Source: Neodontobutis hainanensis (Eukaryota; Chordata; Actinopteri; Gobiiformes; Odontobutidae). Taken from it: a DNA stretch of 64,000 bases. Below the pieces are notes generated by a model. It saw only the letters and a program-made list of their open reading frames with translations. It made no database searches and was not told the DNA's origin. Every line of letters starts with the position of its first letter. Within the stretch, counting starts at the first letter, position 1. Both the position numbers and the translations under genes were made by a program. The stretch spans positions 1-64,000 of the forward strand of contig JALDNG010000512.1 in NCBI GenBank assembly GCA_024349245.1. Direction: 5' to 3'. Positions 56,601-64,000 of this stretch are shown one piece after another.

Positions 56601-57326
56601 CAGTCCAGAGAGCCTACTCACCAATACCAAAGCCACTTTTCAAAGAGGTAAAAGACTACATACAAGAACTGTTGCTAAAAGGTCCCGTATGCTGCTCCAG
56701 TTGTATGTGTCAGAAAAAAAAGATGGCAGTCTAAGACTGTGTATTGATTATAGGCTTCTTAATAAAAAGACTGTGCCTGATAGACATCCACTGCCCAGAA
56801 TACAAGATTTGACAGACATGCAGGGGAAGGAAATGTCATAGGATATGGCTTAAGGACTTTGACACAAGTTGAACGCACCTATCACCTACATAGTGGGAAG
56901 TTAGAGTTCCTTGCCTTGAAATGGGCTGTGTGTGAAAAATTCCAGGGCTACCTGTATTATGCACCCCATTTCACAATATACACAGACAACAACCCACTGA
57001 CTTTTGTCATGAGTACAGCAAAACTCAATGCAGTTGGCCATAGATGGGTTGGAGAACTCTCAGATTTCAGATTTGACATACAATACAGACCAGAAAAACT
57101 AACGTTGATGCCGATACACTCTCACGTATTCCACTTGACATTAAAAGTATGTTTCAGAATGTACAGAAACTTTTTAGATGAGGCGGTACAAGCAACATGG
57201 GACGGAGCCATGTAGCCAGACAGAAAGGCGTAGCCTGCGTGGCCGCCCTTAAAACCACTGCTCCAGATTCACACCCGCCACCTCAAGCCAACCTGGGAGA
57301 ATCATTCAGCTGATGTTGACACAATA
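53695..57326 (+). mobile_element. Defective Ty3/Gypsy retrotransposon (unit 2)
   Basis: Same truncated element. Gag ATG at 53992; a gag fragment QFLYRVIGLKQKILLASKN at 54890; CCHC near 55413; protease frame 55569-56324 with LLDSGA; RT start KKDGSLRLCIDYRLLNKKTV at 56720-56770 in a better frame than unit 1; RNase H from 56859. The palm and integrase are missing as in unit 1. Confidence 0.75.
53779..53793 (+). promoter_or_regulatory. CTCF-like motif (unit 2)
   Basis: CCACAAGGTGGCAGC, identical to 23824-23838. Confidence 0.4.
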
Positions 57327-58657
57327 ATGTCTGACCAACAAATCCAGGTATACGTTTATAGAAAGACATTGATACAATTTAGTACATAAACTAAAATGTG
57401 CATAAACTGTTATTAATATAGGCACTGGAACAAGATCTTCAGTCTGGGTGCATTTAGTCAGGGAGAATGTACATATTCAAAAACACAAATTGTGCAGACT
57501 TCCTTAGAATAAACTGCCCACCTGACAGTGTTTGAGGACACAAAGGTAAGCCTTCAGTTCATCACCACTAATTTTCATTGTGCAAGACAAAATTGCATAA
57601 AACACACTTGAGTTTAACATAAAAGTCAAATGTATATTTTTCACTTTTAGACTGAACAGCTTTTAGGCAGGATTCACAAGCTGGTTGGTAAAGACATGGA
57701 TGCCCTAAAGAAAGAAGAGGATGTGGCAGAGGTTATTTTGCCAGAAGTAAGATAATTTCTGATGATTTTTACAATTTGGTTGGGTTGTTGCACTTGTGTA
57801 GCAATATATTTTTTATTACAGGTCATAATTCAGTGGCTGAGAAATCATTTTGGCATATATCGCCATGAAGCAGAATGGATTCTAAAGCATACCACTCCTC
57901 CCAGTGACACATACTGGTAAGCCTGGGACTGTCGTCTGAGAGCAGGAGAAGGCCAAACAATTACTAACACTACTACTAATAATTGTGCAATTATACCTAC
58001 AGGCTGCATATTGACGAGATCAACATGTCAACAATCACCATAGAAGATGTAAATACTTATGTTCTGACTATTAATGACAACCAATGCTCAAAAAGATCAT
58101 TTTTGAATGTATTGCTGCAGCTTTCAAGCAATCTTCTACAGAAGATTTTTTCAGAAGTTGTTCTAATGGATGGAGACAAAGCCATTGCAAACGTGGCAGC
58201 TACCTGTAAAAGGTTTAAATCAGTTGTGACACAGGAAACATTTCTCAAAGACATACTATAAATGGCTGAACAGTAAGTAGACCCGTCTATTCCAATTGTA
58301 ATATGAAAGATAGATTTAAAGACTTTTAAACAAACTAAATTAACACTTATGTACAAATGTATTTGAAGGTGTAATAGATCTTAAAAAAACTGGACCAGAT
58401 TTCCAAAAGCAATTACAGCAGATGTATACAATTAGTACAAGTGCTTCCCAGAAGATACAAATGTTTCATTATATATTTGTGAAGCTTTTTATTATTTTAA
58501 ATCTCTGATTGTGAGTACTTAAAAAGAAGTCTGTGACAAAGATTTTTTTCCAGGTTGTATTGGCAAAGGAAAGTGGGGAGAACTCCAGGGCATCTATAGC
58601 TCCCCACCACATCCTGGGTTTTGTGGGCCGCTTTGTGCCCCAAGTGGAGATGGAAGT

Positions 58658-58663
<6 letters not shown>
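57327..58663 (+). pseudogene. Six-exon gene with F-box-like segment, unit 2 copy
   Basis: Exons 57327-57347, 57422-57545, 57651-57746, 57822-57916, 58003-58272 and 58554-58663, with the same splice sites as unit 1. The T run in exon 5 that is short in unit 1 is full here, so the F-box-like part reads through. However, exon 2 has a 5-bp deletion (AACTATTCTGCCC to AACTGCCC), which shifts the frame early, and exon 5 lacks a CA dinucleotide near its end. No single copy in the window is intact. Confidence 0.6.

Positions 58664-58717
<54 letters not shown>
58656..58717 (+). repeat. Expanded (TG)n microsatellite (unit 2)
   Basis: A TG tract of about 27 dinucleotides running on from the stop codon of the F-box-like gene, against about 10 in unit 1. 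Confidence 0.95.
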
Positions 58718-58719
<2 letters not shown>

Positions 58720-59044
58720 ATGTCAAAATATATAATACAATAAATAAATCTTTACTCGGATTGAGTTGTATCTTGTATGTGGCTACATTCTACATCACAT
58801 TATCTGAATCCATCACACCCTAATCGAAACAAACAATGCTGCTTTCAGAGAAAATTGGGTTTCCAAAAGTAGTCATGTGGAGGTTTCATTTGGTTCTTCA
58901 AGGTGAGGGCAGTCCAACAGTTTAGATAAAGCCATTGCTGTAGGTTTACATTAGGATGCAGTAATGATGGCAATTTCAATATCTTACACTATACACTAAT
59001 ACTTAATAGTGACCAAACACTTGGCACAGGCCACAACAAACAAA

Positions 59045-60064
59045 GGGAGCTATTTTAGCCGGCCACTTTTAAAAGTGGCAGATCACTTTTAAAACACCTT
59101 TTTTTTTAAAAAAAAAAAAAAACAGCTTTTGTTGTTTAGCTGCAAATTGTTGGAAATATGTTATGGTGTATTACTTTATATCAGTTAAATTATCAAAGTT
59201 TTTACAAACGAGGAGTTTATAATTATTTTTTAACAGTTTAAGATATTTAAATCTAAACCTAAGGCACTGGCCTTGTCAGAACGACCAATTCGTCAAGGGG
59301 TCTGTCTGCAGACTACAGCCCATACACCATTGATACATGGAGTAAATAAAGTCTTTGTCGCCCTCTTTTGGTGAATATAGAGTAGTGTTTGAACCAAGTA
59401 GAGCACAATGTGTGTAATACTATGCCATTGAAAGATTTATATTATAAAACTGCATACTTATAAGAATAAAATATAAGAATAAAATATAAGAAGCCATTGT
59501 ATTTAAACATTGTCTTTTAGAAAGTGACCTGACATCTGATTAAAATGGCATCCAAAAGGAGATGGCATTAAAAAGAGACTACAATAGAATCATGTTATTC
59601 ACTTCTTTATTTCTCCTAAAACGTGAATAGCACATTGTATAAACACGTACAAATTAATATATTAACATGAAGGACAAATAATTGGTGGTCATTTGCGTTC
59701 TAAGTCCAAAAATAACTCTGAGCTCGATTTACGGTCTGGCTAAGTGGCTAGGCTAACAGTAATGTACCAAACACATAGTTTGTATAGATGAGCACATAAT
59801 TAACGATGTTCACAAACATGTCTTACAGCTGTCAAAACGCCCTTTCTATTTCAATCATGTGTGTGCATTTTTAATAATATAAATAGGCTATTTTTCTCTG
59901 ACCTGTTGAGTAAAGTCGCATATACATTAGGATACGTGGCCAAAGGCAGCCGTTTTAACAAAAGTGGCCGGACGGTCGGACTGTTTTCGTAGAGGCTAGA
60001 ACCATGGCCGTCTGTCATCATAAACCATCAAAAGTGGTCTGTCACTTTTAAAAGTGGAAAGCCC
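59045..60064. mobile_element. Candidate TIR DNA transposon (unit 2)
   Basis: Counterpart of 29059-30050, with the same inverted ends and internal palindromes. A T/A-rich run near 59100 is longer and an AAGAATAAAATAT unit near 59462 is duplicated. It differs from unit 1 by many substitutions. Confidence 0.5.
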
Positions 60065-60068
60065 TAAA

Positions 60069-60083
60069 TGCGCCCTCTGGTGG
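60069..60083 (-). promoter_or_regulatory. CTCF-like motif at the unit 2/3 junction
   Basis: Minus-strand CCACCAGAGGGCGCA, identical to 30055-30069 although the flanks have diverged. Confidence 0.45.
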
Positions 60084-60272
60084 TTGTGGCTGGTGAACTG
60101 GAAATACATCTGCCAGTTTAGGATCTCGGCGCTGCTGTAACAAGGTTAAGACAAAAGACGGAATAATAGAACATAGTTTGTTTCAACACTTTACACTATG
60201 GCCATGTTATTATTAATTCATATATTAAATACTTGATATAAAGAACCAGTTGAAACACAGTGGCGCACGTGC

Positions 60273-60280
60273 TGACGTAA
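60273..60280 (+). promoter_or_regulatory. CRE-like site TGACGTAA (unit 3)
   Basis: Same site as 97-104, kept in unit 3 although neighbouring bases (GAGCG for GATTT) follow unit 2. Confidence 0.35.
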
Positions 60281-60283
60281 GCA

Positions 60284-60495
60284 CGTAGGCTACAGATGCT
60301 GGTTGCTAAGTTCATCTGTTCGAGCGAAAAAGCGTCATTGCAAATTTGCAAACTTGGCTGTGAGAAAATAACGCACATTTTGAGTTTTATTCGACGATTT
60401 CTTCGAAAAAGAGACTTCAACTCCGGACTTTTTCTACTAAAACATCTGCTGAGCACCCACTGACCAGGACTACGAGACCGTTTTGAGAAAAAAAG
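60284..60495 (+). other. Gene 1 (unit 3), probable non-coding first exon
   Basis: Equivalent of 105-315, ending at AAAAG|GTGAGA. Confidence 0.45.
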
Positions 60496-61444
60496 GTGAG
60501 ACTTAATAATTTTACATTTTCACGTTATTTTCAATGGGCTTTATCATTACTACTACACGGCCCAACATAGCGACCAATACTTTTAAGCAAAATCAGCATT
60601 TATCAGGATTACGGTATGTTTTATAGTAAATTTACTAGAAAATGTGTCACTTTTTATCTGCTCAACGATTAGTTAGGCTATTTGATAGGACTACAATACA
60701 GAATTATCAATTTAAAAGCAACACTGGTGATGATGAGTAAAAATAGTTGATTTGTTTGGTAAATAATTGACATGTACAAGTAAAGACCACTGTGCTTAGG
60801 CCAAGAGGTTATGTTTAGACCTACACTGTTTGTATTTGAGCTTTTAATGTAATTGGGTATATTCATAAAGTCTTATACACTTAGTAGACATAGTTTCTGT
60901 TCTTTATTGAAATTAAAACAGTAACAAAATAATACATTGTTTAGGCTAGCCCATCTGTCCAGGCGTGGAAAGCAATAATAAGTGAAAGTCAAACTTTAAT
61001 TCCAAAGCATTTTTAAAACAAGCTTAGCTGTGTGCTTAAGTGCTGTACAAGTCATATAGACATGAAACAATAAAGTAAGAACTGAAACAGACTATAACCA
61101 TCTGAAATACAAAAAGCACTTGAATATAACCTCTTTAAAGTAACACCATTTGTGTTCTACTGTAACTTTAGATTTGTTGCATTTCAATGTAAACCTTGTG
61201 ACTATGAAAGAGATTGTGTCAATAATGTGTCTATTGCACCTTTTATCTGTTAAAACCTGTCAGAGTTTGTCACTATAAAGAATTCACATGATTGACTTAA
61301 ACCAGTGACACTAGTTTAACACTTTGACAAAGACATAAAAAGAATATTTATGGAGCATTACACCAATATGTGTCGTATTTGAGAATAATAATTGTGTAAC
61401 TATGACATGCAGCAGTATTTTAACTGAATTTTAACTCTTTTCAG
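60496..61444 (+). other. Gene 1 (unit 3), intron 1
   Basis: AT-rich, ends in CTCTTTTCAG at 61444. It shares with unit 2 the variants TTTAAAAG near 60712 (unit 1: GTTAAAAG), TTTAGGCTAG near 60940 and TTGTTGCATTTC near 61175. Confidence 0.45.
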
Positions 61445-62510
61445 ATCTTCACAAAATGGCCCAGCGTCTCCTGGACGATGAAGCCCGGGTGTCCTGATGT
61501 GCTCCTCCTGCGCAGGCTGCTCACACACTCCACACCCACTGTTGCATCTACACCTGCCTCCTCCACAAGGCCCTCTAACAGTGCTTTAATGTCTGTCTCT
61601 CCACAGGAGACACAGGGCTTCAGCTGGACCTGTGTCCTGGCTCCAAACCCCAACAGACCTGGCAGCCCACTCCTGATCCTGCGCAGGATCCCTCCACCTG
61701 AGGCTAAGGTCTCTGACACCCTCTCCTCCTCTTCAAGCTCCTGCTCTTCCTCTGGTTCTGACTCTAGTTCCTCCTCTCGCTCCTCCTCCCCTTCTACCCC
61801 TCTGTATCCCCTCGCCCCACTCGACCCCTAAGTCTCATAATAGGATCCTCACCCTTAGCTGCAGCTCCTCCTCCCCCTGTCTTCTCCCTCCTGCTCCTCC
61901 TTGCTCCACTTTCTTTTATCTGCCTTCTGCTAAGAGTCCTAACTTGAGCTCTAACTCCTCGACCTGCAGCACTCCTCCCCTGCTCCTCCCCTCTCCGCCC
62001 TCACCCCTGCCGTCTCTCCTCCCCTGCTCCTCCCCTCTCCACCCTCACCCCTGCCGTCTCTCCTCCCCTGCTCCTCCCCTCTCCACCCTCACCCCTGCCG
62101 TCTCTCCTCCCCTGCTCCTCCCCTCTCCACCCTCACCCCTGCCGTCTCCTCCCCTGCTCCTCCCCTCTCCACCCTCACCCCTGCCGTCTCCCCTCCCCTG
62201 CTCCTCCCCCTCCCTCACCCCTGCCGTCTCTCCTCCCCTGCTCCTCCCCTCCACCCCTCACCCCTGCCGTCTCTCCTCCCCTGCTCTTCCCCTCTCCACC
62301 CTCACCCCTGCCGTCTCTCCTCCTGCTAATGGCTCTGATTCTGACTCCAGCTCTGGATCTAGCTCCTCCCACTCCTCCCCTCTCTCCCCTCACTCCTCTG
62401 GTCTCTCTAGTTCTTCTAAAAGGAGCCGTAAGCGTGGCTCCAGCTCCTTATCCTGCTCTCCTGCCTCTTCTCCTCCTCCTGCTAAGGTCTCTAAGCTGAG
62501 CTTTAACTAG
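61445..62510 (+). pseudogene. Gene 1 (unit 3), Ser/Pro-rich exon
   Basis: From the ATG at 61456 this copy reads MAQRLLDDEARVS and then TGA, because two bases present in units 1 and 2 are absent. The serine-rich frame is open in 61478-61831, and the frame across the minisatellite to the tail is open in 61944-62510 (188 codons by a TTG start). The latter ends with KRSRKRGSSSLSCSPASSPP and AKVSKLSFN, the best-preserved tail of the three. Confidence 0.5.
61976..62325 (+). repeat. 44-bp coding minisatellite (unit 3), about 8 units
   Basis: Eight cores, most at exact 44-bp spacing (for example 61982 and 62026). Confidence 0.9.
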
Positions 62511-62690
62511 CCTCCCCTCCTGCCCCTCCTCTCTCCCCTCTCTCTCCTCCTTCTGCTGATTTCTCTCTTTAAGATCTGATGTCCTCTTTCTTTCTTTTGA
62601 GGTTTGTGTCACTGAAAATCTGGGTTAAGTATAAATTTTTTTTTTATCAAGTTTTTGTTGCATTTTAAAATAAGTTGTGTTAGTGAGTGT

Positions 62691-62863
62691 TGTCTGGTGG
62701 TGGTTTTGTGGTGTTTTTTTTGGTGGTTTTGTGGTGGTTTTATGGTGTGGTGTCTGGTGGTGGTTTTGTGGTGTTTTTGGTGGTTTTGTGGTGGTTTTAT
62801 GGTGTGGTGTCTGGTGGTGGTTTTGTGGTGTTTTTGGTGGTTTTGTGGTGGTTTTATGGTGTG
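62691..62863 (+). repeat. GT-rich minisatellite (unit 3), 3 units
   Basis: TGTCTGGTGG starts at 62691, 62751 and 62808; the last two units are 57 bp because a T run is shorter. All three plus frames stay open, giving spurious Val/Trp/Gly/Phe-rich ORFs. Confidence 0.92.
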
Positions 62864-63374
62864 AAAAATCTGAAAAATATTGAATGTGTTAGTAGCTTGT
62901 TAAGTTTGATTTTGCTATTTTGTTAAAAAAAAAAAGGACAAAAAGTTTGTTTTTGGTGGTGTTAAGTTACATGTCGTTTGTTTTGTGCAAAATGCAAAGG
63001 TAAGTATCTTGTTGAGATGGATGTTAAGTGTTTTACCCATGACAGGTGTAAAACATTTTAACACATGTTAACCACACAATTTACTTAATTCTATGTATTT
63101 TAGACTTTAGTATCTTTGACTTTACTCAGATGATAATGAGAGCCTAAAACATGTTTCTTTTGAGATATTTGCTCAATGTTTTAGTTTGGATTAACACTGT
63201 CTGGATATAGATATATTTATAAAAACACAAATATTAAAAATAAAAGCAACACATTAAAAGGAAATGCCGTTCCCAAATAAGTGAGCATGTAAAAGATGAG
63301 TGTTCATTACCTACGCTTGATTAACTCTTCTTCACAGATTCACATGCCATTTTTCTCTTTTGATTTTTACAAAG

Positions 63375-63531
63375 GTGACCGACAGTAAAGACACGGCAGT
63401 AAATATTGTCCAAGAGCTTGTGAATCGACGAGAGAAGAGTAAACGCAAAGAAAGGAAATAACGTAAAGAATTGAAGCACATAGAGAACCATGAAAGAGAG
63501 GAAAGAAAGCTCAGAGAAAAGTGGAAGCAAT
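63375..63531 (+). pseudogene. Gene 1 (unit 3), exon 3 with in-frame stop
   Basis: Same frame and the same TAA (63459-63461) as the other two units; donor GTTAGT at 63532. Confidence 0.55.
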
Positions 63532-63625
63532 GTTAGTATTAATCATGTTTATGAACACACATTTGAAGGAAGCAGGTCGGTCTAAGTCAAGTGTAATAAA
63601 TGAATTTATCTCTTTTCTCTTCCAG

Positions 63626-63685
63626 TGAAGAAAGTGGTGTTCGATGGAGCGGAGGAGGGCAGGACTCGCCAGATTCACACTAAAG
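63626..63685 (+). pseudogene. Gene 1 (unit 3), exon 4
   Basis: As in unit 1 but one G short in the GAGGAGGGG run, which would change the last residues. The window ends in the following intron. Confidence 0.5.
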
Positions 63686-64000
63686 GTAATTATTAAGACT
63701 CAGAGAATACACCAAGCAGCACAAGGTTTTATTCTTTAAACACAATAGAAGAGGACTGTCTCTGGTACAAGAGAGAGTTGTGGCAACATTTTACTGCCTT
63801 CATGTCTCCATCTGATGCTGTCATGAAGAATGGTGCATTTCTTTATTTTACTCTCACCATTTCTTCTAGAGATTAAAATGGAAGACATATTGTTGTCGTA
63901 AAGAAAATGGAATTAAGCAAAAGTGTAAGGCACAGTAATAACGCCACATGAAGAAGAATATAAGAGATGAAATGCAAAGTAAAGGGTATAAGAAAGAAGA

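Larger units (their letters stand above)
30160..60178. repeat. 30-kb tandem repeat, unit 2
   Basis: Second full copy, in direct orientation and directly abutting unit 1 with no spacer. It retains the full sushi LTR, the intact YADD codons in the minus-strand L2 and a complete tRNA-Ile, all damaged in unit 1. It carries its own lesions: a short coding minisatellite, a lost CRE-like site, a 5-bp deletion in the F-box-like gene and a much expanded TG microsatellite. Confidence 0.97.
60179..64000. repeat. 30-kb tandem repeat, unit 3 (cut by window end)
   Basis: First 3.8 kb of a third copy. It covers the first gene as far as its fourth intron. It shares several variants with unit 2 in its first kilobase and with unit 1 after about 2.2 kb. 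It has private changes too, including a third copy of the GT-rich minisatellite. Confidence 0.96.

Noticed and set aside
62655..62926. Val/Trp/Gly-rich ORFs in three frames
   Set aside because: Products of the GT-rich minisatellite, open by composition only.

Overview
The window is vertebrate, almost certainly teleost fish, DNA. It carries split exons with consensus splice sites, a Rex3 retrotransposon, L2, L1 and CR1/Rex1-type LINEs, a sushi-type and a second Ty3/Gypsy element, a tRNA-Pro-primed endogenous retrovirus and a DANA/HE1-like tRNA-derived SINE. All of these are typical of fish genomes. Nothing bacterial is present.

The dominant structure is a head-to-tail tandem array with a period of about 30 kb. 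Unit 1 spans 1-30159, unit 2 spans 30160-60178, and unit 3 starts at 60179 and is cut by the window end. The phase is set by the window start and is arbitrary. Every feature of unit 1 recurs in order in unit 2. The copies differ by scattered substitutions, many one-base indels in homopolymers, a few real deletions and variable minisatellites.

Layout of one unit, in unit 1 coordinates. (1) 1-4610: a plus-strand multi-exon gene, not recognised. It has an upstream CRE-like site, a Ser/Pro-rich exon containing a 44-bp minisatellite, two K/E/R-rich exons with a shared in-frame stop, and a polyadenylated 3' end. (2) 5146-20306: a nest of transposons. These are an L2 LINE (minus) hit by a CR1/Rex1-type LINE, an L1 LINE (minus) hit by a sushi LTR element, a second L2 (plus, inverted to the first) hit by a solo LTR and by an ERV, and an internally deleted Rex3. 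The ERV at 11642-18922 has the remains of a second, related ERV nested in it. (3) 20307-23331: an open terminal-exon-like segment of unknown identity, a possible LTR, a LINE tail and a Tc1/mariner-like remnant. (4) 23332-23423: an intron-containing tRNA-Ile(UAU) on the minus strand. (5) 23740-27371: a defective Ty3/Gypsy element. (6) 27372-28713: a six-exon plus-strand gene with an F-box-like segment, whose first exon abuts or derives from the Gypsy element. (7) 29059-30050: a terminal-inverted-repeat element, followed by a CTCF-like motif and the next unit.

The two protein genes look disrupted in every copy, at different places. This fits a mostly decayed amplicon. Some of the homopolymer frameshifts may instead be consensus errors of a long-read assembly, which the sequence alone cannot settle. 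The main points of interest are the size and composition of the array, the mosaic relationship among its copies, a tRNA gene carried in each unit, the 44-bp coding minisatellite, and retroelement-gene junctions.
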